64,000 nt of DNA from Bacillota bacterium (GTDB lineage Bacteria; Bacillota; Clostridia; Oscillospirales; Ruminococcaceae): the NCBI GenBank assembly GCA_023460535.1, contig JAEWPV010000002.1, forward strand, positions 41,664 to 105,663. Direction: 5' to 3'. The notes under the pieces were generated by a model, which was given only the letters and a program-made list of their open reading frames with translations, was not told where the DNA came from and did not search any database. The translations under genes and the position numbers were made by a program. This document shows positions 52,810 to 60,874 of this stretch, piece after piece. How positions within the stretch are numbered: the first letter of the stretch is position 1; every line of letters starts with the position of its first letter.

Positions 52810-52849
52810 GGCAGAACAACTCGCATAACAGCAGAATGGAGAGTAGACG

Positions 52850-53800
52850 ATGGCTGATGTAATAAAAAAGGCGACCAGAGAAAGCTACGGCGAAGCGTTG
52901 GCGGAGCTTTCCGAAACAATGGACAACTTAGTGGTACTAGATGCCGACCTTGCGATGGCAACCAAGACCATTACCTTTAAAAAGAAGCGCCCCGACCGTT
53001 TTGTGGATTGCGGCATAGCGGAGTCTAACATGATGGGCACCGCGGCGGGCATTGCGACCACCGGCAAGGTGGTGTTTGCCAGCACCTTTGCGATGTTTGC
53101 GGCGGGCAGAGCGTTCGAGCAGGTGCGCAACTCAATCGGTTATCCCCACATGAACGTCAAGATTGGTGCCACCCATGCGGGCATCTCGGTGGGTGAGGAC
53201 GGCGCGACCCACCAGTGCAACGAGGATATCGCCCTGATGCGCACCATCCCCGGCATGATCATATTAAACCCCGCTGACGATATCGAGGCAAAGGCGGCGG
53301 TAAAAGCGGCGGCCCAGATGAACGGTCCGGTGTATCTGCGCTTTGGCAGACTGCCTGTACCTGTAATCAACGACAGCCCCGATTATAAGTTTGAGATTGG
53401 CAAAGGAGTTACCCTGCGCGACGGCAAGGATGTCACTATCGTCGCCACCGGTCTTTTGGTTGGCGAGGCAGTAGCCGCAGCCGAGCAGCTTGCAAGCGAG
53501 GGCATCGACGCACGGGTTATTAACATTCACACCATAAAGCCCTTAGACGCCGAGCTGATTGTAAAGGCGGCAAAGGAAACAGGCGCGATCCTCACCGCCG
53601 AGGAGCACAACATCATCGGTGGATTGGGCGGTGCGGTTGCAGAGGTTCTGGGCGAGCAGTTCCCCGTACCCATGCTGCGTGTCGGCATCAACGACGAGTT
53701 CGGCACCTCCGGTCCCGCAGTCGAGCTGCTAAAGGAGTATGGCCTGAGCGCAGAAAACCTGGTTGCAATGACAAAGGAGTTGCTTAAAAAGAAGCAGTAA
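52850..53800 (+). CDS. Transketolase, C-terminal subunit
   Basis: Pyrimidine-binding and C-terminal domains of the split transketolase, 316 residues. Motifs: VLDADLAMATKTITFKK, the Glu that activates TPP in DCGIAESNMMG, the HAGISVGEDGATHQ segment, and GAILTAEEHNIIGGLGGAV in the C-terminal domain. ATG at 52850 behind GGAGAG. With the preceding gene it forms one holoenzyme; a close relative would be DXP synthase, but the split layout and motifs favour transketolase. Confidence 0.95.
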   Translation: MADVIKKATRESYGEALAELSETMDNLVVLDADLAMATKTITFKKKRPDRFVDCGIAESNMMGTAAGIATTGKVVFASTFAMFAAGRAFEQVRNSIGYPHMNVKIGATHAGISVGEDGATHQCNEDIALMRTIPGMIILNPADDIEAKAAVKAAAQMNGPVYLRFGRLPVPVINDSPDYKFEIGKGVTLRDGKDVTIVATGLLVGEAVAAAEQLASEGIDARVINIHTIKPLDAELIVKAAKETGAILTAEEHNIIGGLGGAVAEVLGEQFPVPMLRVGINDEFGTSGPAVELLKEYGLSAENLVAMTKELLKKKQ

Positions 53801-53821
53801 TCACCGAATATGAACACAAAG

Positions 53822-53855
53822 AAAGCGCGGCAGAGCAAACTGCCGCGCTTTCTGC
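53822..53855 (+). terminator. Terminator of the transketolase operon
   Basis: Perfect 11-bp stem AAAGCGCGGCA / TGCCGCGCTTT over an eight-base loop. Confidence 0.85.
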
Positions 53856-53953
53856 CATACTATTTGTAGGATTTATTCGCGATAGTAACTGAGCCAAACG
53901 CGTTGTTATGCAAGTTTTGACGCGTTGATGTGCATGTTTATCGGCAAGTCAAA

Positions 53954-54151
53954 TCACTCATTGCCCTTGTGTTGCTGTTCCTTGTCCACGAAAAACTCCC
54001 GAGAAAACTCCACGTCACTGTCCGAAAGGATTGGGGAAGCGCCGGCGTTGGGGCGAAGACGATTGCGTCTGGTAACCGAGTGCCGAGGCAAGCCGTCCGC
54101 AATACGCCCGTGGGTATCCTGCTCCTTTTTATTCTTGTGCTGTAAATTCAT
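53954..54151 (-). CDS. Small uncharacterised hydrophilic protein
   Basis: A 65-residue basic and polar protein without membrane segment or known domain (start MNLQHKNKKEQDTHG, end DVEFSREFFVDKEQ then a short tail). AAGGA lies eleven bases before the ATG at 54151. It follows the 54171-54593 gene after 19 bases on the same strand, so the two form an operon. The composition recalls small sporulation-associated proteins of clostridia, but I cannot assign a family. It may be a real short gene; confidence is moderate because the frame is short. Confidence 0.5.
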   Translation of the reverse strand: MNLQHKNKKEQDTHGRIADGLPRHSVTRRNRLRPNAGASPILSDSDVEFSREFFVDKEQQHKGNE

Positions 54152-54170
54152 GAGAAGAGTCATCCTTTCC

Positions 54171-54593
54171 TTACAAAAAGCTTCTTATCCGGTCAATAAA
54201 ATCGCTTTCCGACTCCACAACCTTTTCGCAAAACGCCATCACGCGCTCCGAGCACCCTTTTCCTGCCGAAAGCCTGCGAGTAATGCCAATCACCTCGGCG
54301 GTCGCACTGATAATCAAAAGCTCAGCCGCCGTACGAACATTGGGTTTGGGCAAGCCGACATCCAGCCGGCCCTTCTGTGCATCGCTGTGGGTCAAATATG
54401 GCTTCGGGCAAAGGCGGTTCAGATAAATACCGCACCGTTTTGCAATCTGGCGATTGGTACGCAGTTCATTGGCGAGAACATAGGCAAAGGCGGGTGGAAT
54501 ATCCTCTTTTAACAGCTGCCCGGTATTTTTTATGCGCAGCCTGCTTGCAAACCGGATAAACGCCAAAACCTCGCAATCGGCATTTTCCGTCAT
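54171..54593 (-). CDS. Uncharacterised helical protein
   Basis: A 140-residue soluble protein, mostly predicted helical, with no recognised family. The N-terminal part contains three cysteines spread over the sequence (DCEV, RCGIY, LCPK). The C-terminal part (TAAELLIISATAEVIGITRRL, then KVVESESDFIDRIRSFL) looks like two long helices. An excellent ribosome binding site (AGGAGG, six bases) precedes the ATG at 54593, which supports a real gene. It is first in a two-gene operon with the small protein at 53954. No function is proposed. Confidence 0.7.
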   Translation of the reverse strand: MTENADCEVLAFIRFASRLRIKNTGQLLKEDIPPAFAYVLANELRTNRQIAKRCGIYLNRLCPKPYLTHSDAQKGRLDVGLPKPNVRTAAELLIISATAEVIGITRRLSAGKGCSERVMAFCEKVVESESDFIDRIRSFL

Positions 54594-54740
54594 ACAAAAC
54601 CTCCTGCCACAAAAGAATATCGGTCATGCCGGTGGATAAAACAATCGGGTTAATCATACATTAGTCAGCGGCTTTTTATCGGCAGAGCCCGTTACACATA
54701 GTGTTTGCCAACTGAAAAAAACTATTCCCCCATATAGTGA

Positions 54741-54768
54741 TTGTTTTTTGCCCGAATTTCGATATAAT
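54741..54768 (+). promoter_or_regulatory. Promoter of the patatin-like gene
   Basis: -35 TTGTTT (54741-54746), 16-bp spacer, -10 TATAAT (54763-54768). Confidence 0.6.
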
Positions 54769-54809
54769 CTAATTATATAGTTGACATAACGTAAAGGCGG
54801 GTGGTTACC

Positions 54810-56189
54810 ATCAAACGTGCGTTGGTACTTGGCGGCGGCGGTGCGCGCGGATCCTATGAGGTTGGAGTGTGGAAGGCACTGTGCGAGCTTGATATGCAGG
54901 TGGATGTTGTAACAGGAACCTCTGTGGGAGCCCTAAACGGCGCGGTCATCGCACAGGGAGACATGGCTATCGTGTATCAGCTGTGGCAGCAGATTGACAC
55001 CGCAAAGATACTGGACTTTGACAACGTGCAAAACACCAATACGGCGGAGGGCGCACTGTCATCGCTCAACTCTCTGGCGCGCGAAGCGTTTCGCACCAAA
55101 GGGGTAAGCAGCGCGCCGCTTGCAAAGCTATTGCGCGAAACGATTGACGAGGAAAAGGTTCGCGCGTCAAAACTAAAATTTGGTCTTGTTACTTATGAGG
55201 TTCCCGCCATGAAGGCGCATGAGCTGTTTGTAGACGATATCCCTCGCGGCATGCTGGTGGATTATATGATTGCAAGCGCCTCCTGCTTTCCCGCAATGCA
55301 CAGCTACGAGATTGAGAAAAAGCTGTTTATAGACGGCGCATATTACGACAATCTGCCCGTCAGACTGGCGGCGCGTGGTGGAGCGACAGAAGCGGTTGTG
55401 GTTAATTTGAACACACCGGGTATCGTTCATAAGGCGCACTTAAAAGCCATGCAGCATGAACTGATTGCGCCGCGATGGGATTTGGGAGCGTTGCTGTTGT
55501 TTGACGGCAGCCGAGCAAAACGAAACATAACGCTGGGTTACAACGAATGTATGAAGCGGTTTGGACGGTATGACGGCGAAAAATACACCTTCTATCCGGG
55601 AGAAACAGAGCAAAACAGTCTGCAGATGTATTCGCTGTTTCACGCGTTCTTTTCGCGCATGGGTCTTGACATCGACGCAAGGCTTCCGCGTTCTTTACAG
55701 GGAAGCTTGGATGCCGTACCGGAGTATCTGGCAAAGTACGCGGTCATGCGTACGGCAATGAAGCGCACGGGCAAGCATGCCCTTAGCACGGCGGATATCG
55801 TCACCCTTGCCGCGGAGTCGGCGGGGGAGATTCTGGAGGTCAGCCCGCTGGAGGTGTACACCTTTGAAACCTTTAACCTGCGCGTGATGAACCAGGCGGT
55901 TCGGCATGCACGGCTGCCGTACTCAGAGCTCGGGCTGGAGTCCTCGCCCGCGCTTTCGGTGCGCGAGAGCATAGCGTCTATTACCAAAATAGTGTCGCCC
56001 GTGTCGCCGCTCAATCGGATGATGTATATCCTTTCTTATCTCTCCGATTACGAGCACCTTGCCGAGAACAGGCGGATGATTACGCTGCTCGCCTCCGCAC
56101 TCCCAGATGAATTTATGGCAGCGGTCTATATAATCGCGCTGGGCAGCATTCTCAAAATCGAAAGCAATCCACACGAAGCGAGACTATAG
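54810..56189 (+). CDS. Patatin-like phospholipase family protein, possible ATC start
   Basis: Predicted serine acyl hydrolase of about 460 residues. The patatin domain spans about 1-200: oxyanion loop GGGGARGSYEVGVWKAL, nucleophile elbow GTSVG and the Asp of the catalytic dyad in IDGAYYDNLPV. The C-terminal 250 residues are helical and not recognised. The usual family start is MKRALVLGGG; here the codon before KRALVLGGG is ATC (54810), with AAAGGCGG and GGGTGG upstream. A GTG at 54801 in the same frame would add three residues but sits almost on top of the ribosome binding site. Either start gives the same domain. It ends at a shared bidirectional terminator. Substrate (phospholipid or acyl ester) unknown. 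Confidence 0.88.
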   Translation: MKRALVLGGGGARGSYEVGVWKALCELDMQVDVVTGTSVGALNGAVIAQGDMAIVYQLWQQIDTAKILDFDNVQNTNTAEGALSSLNSLAREAFRTKGVSSAPLAKLLRETIDEEKVRASKLKFGLVTYEVPAMKAHELFVDDIPRGMLVDYMIASASCFPAMHSYEIEKKLFIDGAYYDNLPVRLAARGGATEAVVVNLNTPGIVHKAHLKAMQHELIAPRWDLGALLLFDGSRAKRNITLGYNECMKRFGRYDGEKYTFYPGETEQNSLQMYSLFHAFFSRMGLDIDARLPRSLQGSLDAVPEYLAKYAVMRTAMKRTGKHALSTADIVTLAAESAGEILEVSPLEVYTFETFNLRVMNQAVRHARLPYSELGLESSPALSVRESIASITKIVSPVSPLNRMMYILSYLSDYEHLAENRRMITLLASALPDEFMAAVYIIALGSILKIESNPHEARL

Positions 56190-56255
56190 ATATGACGCGT
56201 CTTGCAATACGTAGTCAATGAGTATAGCAGCTCGGTCTTATAAAACGGCATTCCA

Positions 56256-56294
56256 AAAAAGGCTTGCGTCGTTTCTGTCGACGCAAGCCTTTTT
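56256..56294. terminator. Bidirectional terminator
   Basis: Perfect 16-bp stem (AAAAAGGCTTGCGTCG / CGACGCAAGCCTTTTT) with a seven-base loop, placed between the convergent patatin and dehydrogenase genes. Confidence 0.95.
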
Positions 56295-56370
56295 GATATG
56301 ATATAATCATTAGATATTACTGCTTGTACAAATACAGCAGTCTGTATTTGCCAATACGAATGGCTATGGC

Positions 56371-57318
56371 TTAAGGGTTTACTACATTTATGGGGTTGCC
56401 GTCGAGAAATGCGGTAAGATTCTTAGCCACCAGTTCCACTAAACGCACGCGTGTCTCAATCGGTGCCCACGCCACGTGGGGGGTAATGATGCAGTTCTTT
56501 GCGCTTAACAAAGGGTTGTCATCCTGTACCGGTTCCTTGCTTACCACATCAACAGCAGCGCCAGACAACCTGCCGGCGTTTAAGGCATCCGCCAACGCCT
56601 GCTCATCTACAATAGGACCGCGCGCGGTGTTGACAAAAAACGCGCCCTGCTTCATCAGTGCCACACGGTCTGCCGAGAGCAGTCCCCGGGTATCATCGTT
56701 CAGCGGCAGGTGCACCGAGATAACATCACTTTGCATAAGCAGCTGCTCCAGCGGTACAAAGCATGCCTGTTCCGGCTTTGGGGTGCGGCTGTAAGCCAGC
56801 ACACGCATACCAAACGCGCGCGCAAGTGTACCAACGGCACTGCCGATGCTGCCATAACCGATTAAGCCCATGGTCTTGCCGGCCAGCTCTGTCATAGGAT
56901 AGTGCCACATCGCATAAACACCGTCTCGCTGCCACGCCCCGTTTTTTACCGCGTTGTTAAAGTCGCCCACGCGCATGGCAAGCTCAAGCAACAGCGCAAA
57001 GGTCATCTGCGCAACGGCGGAGGAGGAGTAGTCGGGCACGTTACTTACGACAATACCCAACTGTTTTGCAGCCTCAATATCAACCTGGTTATAGCCGGTT
57101 GAAAAGGTGGCAATAAACCGAAGGCGCGACGCTTGAGATAAGACATTCTCCCGCAGCGGAGTGCGGTTTACCATTACGCAATCGGCGTCCCGAATGCGCT
57201 CAAGCACCAGTTCTTTTGGCGTGTCGTCGTACAAAACGGTTTCTCCAAGCGCCTGTACCGGTGCAAAGCTGATATCGTTGTTGCTTAGTGCACCTGCGTC
57301 CAGTATAACAATTCTCAT
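56371..57318 (-). CDS. D-2-hydroxyacid dehydrogenase (NAD-dependent, glycerate dehydrogenase-like)
   Basis: A 315-residue NAD(P)-dependent oxidoreductase that interconverts 2-keto acids and D-2-hydroxy acids. The Rossmann motif is GLIGYGSIGSAVG; the catalytic Arg is in FATFSTGYNQVD...VNTARGP, the Glu in VVSKEPVQDDNPL and the His in ITPHVAW. Closest in motif layout to hydroxypyruvate/glycerate dehydrogenases (HprA type), but lactate or other acids are possible. It lies 107 bases behind the Gx transporter gene on the same strand and may be on the same transcript. Confidence 0.92.
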   Translation of the reverse strand: MRIVILDAGALSNNDISFAPVQALGETVLYDDTPKELVLERIRDADCVMVNRTPLRENVLSQASRLRFIATFSTGYNQVDIEAAKQLGIVVSNVPDYSSSAVAQMTFALLLELAMRVGDFNNAVKNGAWQRDGVYAMWHYPMTELAGKTMGLIGYGSIGSAVGTLARAFGMRVLAYSRTPKPEQACFVPLEQLLMQSDVISVHLPLNDDTRGLLSADRVALMKQGAFFVNTARGPIVDEQALADALNAGRLSGAAVDVVSKEPVQDDNPLLSAKNCIITPHVAWAPIETRVRLVELVAKNLTAFLDGNPINVVNP

Positions 57319-57425
57319 CTTTCTAATCTTACCTTTCGGGTTTGTAGTTCATGCAGTGATGATGTGATGTCAGTCAGCACGGTAAAAAATGCGGATAGCG
57401 ACAAAACGGATTATCAAGGCGGCGG

Positions 57426-57935
57426 TTAAAACTTCTCCCGCAGGCGTCCAAGTGCCGGCAGCACCGCGCGCAGCAAAATCCCGGTCAAAACGCCCATCAA
57501 TACACCAGAAACAACCAGCACAGGCGCATAATACAAGGCGTCGGAACCCAGCAAAACCGAGGCTGCGAGCAGCTGAGCCAGATTGTGCGCAACCGAGCCG
57601 AACATACTGATGACAAGGTAGCTGAGCTTGCGCTTTAGCAACAGAAGCAGTAGCATTAAAAGCACCGAAAATACCCCGCCGCTCACACTGAGGAATGCAG
57701 CTGTCGCCCCGCGGGTAATAAACACAAACAGCGACTTTAGTACGGCAATCGAGAAGGCCTCGCCATATCCCAAAAAAAACACGGCGTACATCGTAACAAT
57801 ATTAGAGAGCCCGGGCTTAACCCCCGCAGGCAAAAAACCGCTGACCGGAATGGCAGACTCTACAAAAGAAAGCACAAGGGCAAGGGCAAACAGCAGCCCT
57901 AAAAAGGCAACCTTTTTTGCGGGACGTTTGTTCAT
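57426..57935 (-). CDS. Gx transporter family protein (heptaprenyl diphosphate synthase component I-like)
   Basis: Membrane protein of 169 residues with about five helices and the family pattern LGLLFALALVLSFVESAIPV, PGVKPGLSN-like segment (AGVKPGLSNIVTMYAVF) and FSVSGGVFSVLLM-like helix. The family was named after heptaprenyl diphosphate synthase component I but is related to ECF-type S components; in Gram-positive flavin electron-transfer loci it occurs together with ApbE and FMN-binding lipoproteins. Here it is directly behind apbE (37 bases), which supports a role in flavin or quinone supply for extracellular electron transfer. GGATGGA precedes the ATG. Confidence 0.85.
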   Translation of the reverse strand: MNKRPAKKVAFLGLLFALALVLSFVESAIPVSGFLPAGVKPGLSNIVTMYAVFFLGYGEAFSIAVLKSLFVFITRGATAAFLSVSGGVFSVLLMLLLLLLKRKLSYLVISMFGSVAHNLAQLLAASVLLGSDALYYAPVLVVSGVLMGVLTGILLRAVLPALGRLREKF

Positions 57936-57972
57936 GTTATTCCATCCGATCTTTTATAAGCAATTCACCGGT

Positions 57973-59031
57973 TCAAAACGCAAGATGATAGGTGTACCTG
58001 CTGTTTTCAGTCGCAGTAAACGCATCCCGTATATTCGGCGATACATAGACGTTATACTTCTTGTCAACCGCTATAATCCCCGCATCGATGGCGTCCATAC
58101 GGGAAAGCACTGCGTCGCGTCCCAGCAAAAACAGCCAGGTAGACAGAAAATCAGCGTACATCCCGTCTTCGCAGATCGCGGTAACCGACATAAGGTCGGT
58201 CTCGGCAGGGGAAGCGGTAGCCGGGTCCAAAATGTGGTGGTAACGCTTGCCGTCCACTTCAAACACGCGCTCGTAGTCCCCGGAGGTTGAGAGCACCTCG
58301 TCGGTCAGCCGCACCTTGCCAAGCACCTCGTTTGGCGCACCGCGCGGGTCGCGTATGCCGATAACAAAATCAGAACCGTTCGGCTTTTTACCGGTTACCA
58401 TAATGTTTCCGCCAATAGAAAGCAGTCCGGCGCTTACGTTGTTTTGAAGATACAGTTGGTTTACGATGTTGCAGGCTTTACCCTTAGCCACTGCACCAAG
58501 GTCGATGGACTGCCCCTTGCTACGCAGCATAACGGAGAAGGTCTGCTCGTCAAGCAGAATGTCGTTATAGTTTACAAGCGTCCTAAGGGTATCTAGCTCC
58601 TCACGCGTTGGGACGCGCGGGGTATCGCTGTTAATCCCCCATGCCTTAGTAACAGGGGCGATGGTGATGTCAAACAAGCCGTCCGACAGCGCACAGTAAG
58701 ATACCGCCCTCTCTATCAAGGAGAAGGTTTCCTTCGATACAGCGACGTAGCCGACACCCGCTTGTTCGTTTATTTTGCTAATCTCAGACTCGGCTCGATA
58801 CAGTGATAGTTGATCTTCAAAGACCTCAAGTGCACTCATCGCTTGGTTAATAACCTGATTGCCTTTGTTTGTGCCACGCATGTAGACCTGTTGGTCAATC
58901 GTTGTACTCATAGCAAACCCGTTGCCTGTAACGAGCTGTACCGAAAACTGATCGCCAAACAAAGAAAAGACGGCTATCAGCAAAAGCAGTGCCGCACCGA
59001 TACTTACCAGAACAAATCCCTTTTTGTTCAT
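57973..59031 (-). CDS. apbE: FAD:protein FMN transferase
   Basis: Extracytoplasmic, membrane-anchored enzyme of 352 residues that attaches FMN from FAD to a threonine of target proteins. N-terminal helix (VLVSIGAALLLLIAVFSLFG), then the ApbE domain: FAMSTTIDQQVYM, SLYRAESEISKINEQAG, GLFDITIAPVTKAWG, SIDLGAVAKGKACN (Mg/FAD site), GNIMVTGKKPNG and HHILDPATASPAETD, followed by the late Asp/Thr segment MYADFLSTWLF. The probable target is the FMN-binding lipoprotein encoded divergently at 59285, which carries a flavinylation motif. The Gx transporter gene follows downstream. Confidence 0.94.
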   Translation of the reverse strand: MNKKGFVLVSIGAALLLLIAVFSLFGDQFSVQLVTGNGFAMSTTIDQQVYMRGTNKGNQVINQAMSALEVFEDQLSLYRAESEISKINEQAGVGYVAVSKETFSLIERAVSYCALSDGLFDITIAPVTKAWGINSDTPRVPTREELDTLRTLVNYNDILLDEQTFSVMLRSKGQSIDLGAVAKGKACNIVNQLYLQNNVSAGLLSIGGNIMVTGKKPNGSDFVIGIRDPRGAPNEVLGKVRLTDEVLSTSGDYERVFEVDGKRYHHILDPATASPAETDLMSVTAICEDGMYADFLSTWLFLLGRDAVLSRMDAIDAGIIAVDKKYNVYVSPNIRDAFTATENSRYTYHLAF

Positions 59032-59198
59032 CTTTGCCCCATCCTATTGTTAAATATGTGAATTGTGGTTATAATACACATGAATAGACGCAATGTCTAC
59101 TGTTTTAGTTTTTTAGGTTACCAGTCAATTTTATACGTTGCCACGCGGTTCGTCAAGGCAAACCTATTGCTGTAAAGGAAGAAAAGGTTGATTTCGGA

Positions 59199-59244
59199 AA
59201 TAGTTACTATTACCATTGACAAAATGGTGGGATAATGTTATATT
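59199..59244 (+). promoter_or_regulatory. Promoter and candidate operators of the FMN-binding lipoprotein gene
   Basis: -35 TTGACA (59216-59221), 17-bp spacer, -10 TATATT (59239-59244). Two inverted repeats overlap it: AATAGT-T-ACTATT (59199-59211) just upstream and CCATT-GACAA-AATGG across the -35. They may bind a regulator that responds to redox or metal state; none is identified. Confidence 0.65.
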
Positions 59245-59284
59245 ATTAACGACCAAGCAAACATATTAAATACGGAGGGTTAGT

Positions 59285-59719
59285 ATGAAAAAGTTTATCT
59301 CTATTGCTGTTGTGGTTCTTACTGTTGCAATGATACTGGTCGGCTGCGCAGGCGGCTATAAAGATGGTACCTACAAAGCAGAAAGCGCAGAGTTTTCACA
59401 CGGTTGGAAGGATTATGTAATTGTATCCGTTTCGGGCGGTAAGGTAACCGTTAAAGAGTATGATGCACTCAACGAAGCTGGCCAGAAGAAAACAGAAGAT
59501 CCCGATTACCGCGCTGCTATGGAGCCGGTATCCGGAACCTATCCCGAAAAGTTCTTCCCAGAAATCGTTGCGGATTTTAACGCCAAGGGCTCGGTAGACA
59601 AGATGGACAATGTCACCGGTGCTACCAGCTCCACCAACTCGTTTAAGGCGCTGGTAACCGCTGCGCTTGAGAATGCGAAAAAAGGCGACACCGCTACCGC
59701 GGTTGTTTCAGCTAGCTAA
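59285..59719 (+). CDS. Flavinylated FMN-binding lipoprotein (PplA-like, single domain)
   Basis: Lipoprotein of 144 residues. Signal peptide ending in LVGC (Cys about 21). The rest is one FMN_bind domain: DGTYKAESAEFSHGWKDYV, first part, VSGGKVTVKEYD, and the flavinylation motif D108-N-V-T-G-A-T114, in which Thr114 is the residue ApbE enzymes link to FMN. Resembles one repeat of Listeria PplA and the FMN domains of RnfG/NqrC. It would carry electrons on the outer face of the membrane. The apbE and Gx transporter genes are divergent next to it. ATG at 59285 with GGAGGG upstream; strong terminators follow. Confidence 0.92.
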   Translation: MKKFISIAVVVLTVAMILVGCAGGYKDGTYKAESAEFSHGWKDYVIVSVSGGKVTVKEYDALNEAGQKKTEDPDYRAAMEPVSGTYPEKFFPEIVADFNAKGSVDKMDNVTGATSSTNSFKALVTAALENAKKGDTATAVVSAS

Positions 59720-59722
59720 CTA

Positions 59723-59780
59723 GGAATCAAGATTCTTTTTGATTCTCTACAAGGGCGCCCAAGTTGGGTGCCCTTGTTTT
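59723..59780 (+). terminator. Terminators behind the FMN-binding lipoprotein gene
   Basis: A small hairpin GAATCAA/TTGATTC (59723-59746) is followed by a long stem ACAAGGGCGCCCAA / TTGGGTGCCCTTGT (59749-59777, one G-T pair) with TTT tail. Confidence 0.85.
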
Positions 59781-60036
59781 CATGGTACTCTTGCAACCCA
59801 ATCCTCAGCTTTAATCGTTGTAATCTTTGCATCGTTCTGCTATACTGAATACAAATTGTGGGACAACTTATAGCGATTAGCGTTAATAATGTCTGAATAA
59901 ATTCGTTTATAAGCTTGCATTTATAGCTTTAATTAGGGCGTTTTCGCAAACATTATATGTTAATTCGGTATAATACACAATAATAACGTTTTTGCCTACA
60001 GGGTTCGAACTAGGCGGAAAGGCATGGTCAGGTACA

Positions 60037-60777
60037 ATGGCTAACGATAAACGTTTTGCGGTGCTAATCGACGCGGACAATGTATCGGGAAACTATATTA
60101 AGTTTATTCTTGACGAGATATCCAACGAAGGGATTATTACCTACAAACGAATCTACGGTGACTGGACAAAACCGGCGCTCGGTTCGTGGAAGAGCATTCT
60201 GCTCGAATACTCTATTACCCCCATTCAGCAGTACGGTTATACTACAGGAAAAAACGCAACCGACTCGGCAATGATTATTGATGCAATGGATATCCTGTAT
60301 GCCGGTAATGTCGAAGGCTTTTGCATCGTTTCCAGCGACAGTGATTTTACCCGCCTTGCTTCACGCCTGCGGGAGTCGGGCATTACAGTGGTGGGTATGG
60401 GCGAGAAAAAGACCCCCAGTGCATTTATTGCAGCGTGTAATAAATTCAAGTACCTAGAGGTTATTGCCAAAGAGATTGATACCCAAAGCGCCGCCAGCAA
60501 AAACCAAGGTACGGCCAACGCCAAGGATAAGGCAAAGCTCGGCTCGATAACCAAGGCAATCCGCACCATTCTGGATGAGGTGTCCGACGACGAGGGTTGG
60601 GCACAGCTGGGCGAAATCGGCAACATTCTTCAAAAACGGTTCCCGGATTTTGATGTGCGCAACTATGGCTTTAGTAAGCTTAAGCTGTTTGTAGAATCGC
60701 TGCATGAGTTTGAAACTCGTTCGGTGGAAGGCAAAAACGGCAGCGCCATCATCTATGTGCGCGTAAAGCAGCGGTAA
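60037..60777 (+). CDS. NYN (PIN-like) domain protein with C-terminal OST-HTH/LOTUS domain
   Basis: A 246-residue protein with an N-terminal NYN nuclease-like domain and a C-terminal LOTUS/OST-HTH RNA-binding domain. Acidic residues that form the PIN-type metal site are kept: D12 in VLIDADNVSG, D76 and D82 in NATDSAMIIDAMDIL, D101 and D103 in CIVSSDSDFTRLA. The C-terminal 75 residues (SITKAIRTILDEVSDDEGWAQL, part, and FPDFDVRNYGFSKLKLFVESL, part) match the LOTUS pattern. Such proteins are thought to cleave or bind structured RNA; targets in bacteria are unknown. ATG at 60037 is taken; a TTG at 59992 would add 15 residues. Upstream lies a repeat shared with 12800-12885. Confidence 0.9.
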   Translation: MANDKRFAVLIDADNVSGNYIKFILDEISNEGIITYKRIYGDWTKPALGSWKSILLEYSITPIQQYGYTTGKNATDSAMIIDAMDILYAGNVEGFCIVSSDSDFTRLASRLRESGITVVGMGEKKTPSAFIAACNKFKYLEVIAKEIDTQSAASKNQGTANAKDKAKLGSITKAIRTILDEVSDDEGWAQLGEIGNILQKRFPDFDVRNYGFSKLKLFVESLHEFETRSVEGKNGSAIIYVRVKQR

Positions 60778-60797
60778 CCGGAATCAAAGAATAAAAC

Positions 60798-60846
60798 GCC
60801 CCATGATAGCCCGTCAACTTTGTACGGTTATCATGGGGCTATTTTG
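60798..60846 (+). terminator. Terminator between NYN gene and deacetylase-like gene
   Basis: Perfect 11-bp stem GCCCCATGATA / TATCATGGGGC, loop able to pair further (CCGT/ACGG), TATTTT tail. Confidence 0.85.
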
Positions 60847-60874
60847 CGCAATATGGGCAGGATAATCAAAAGTG

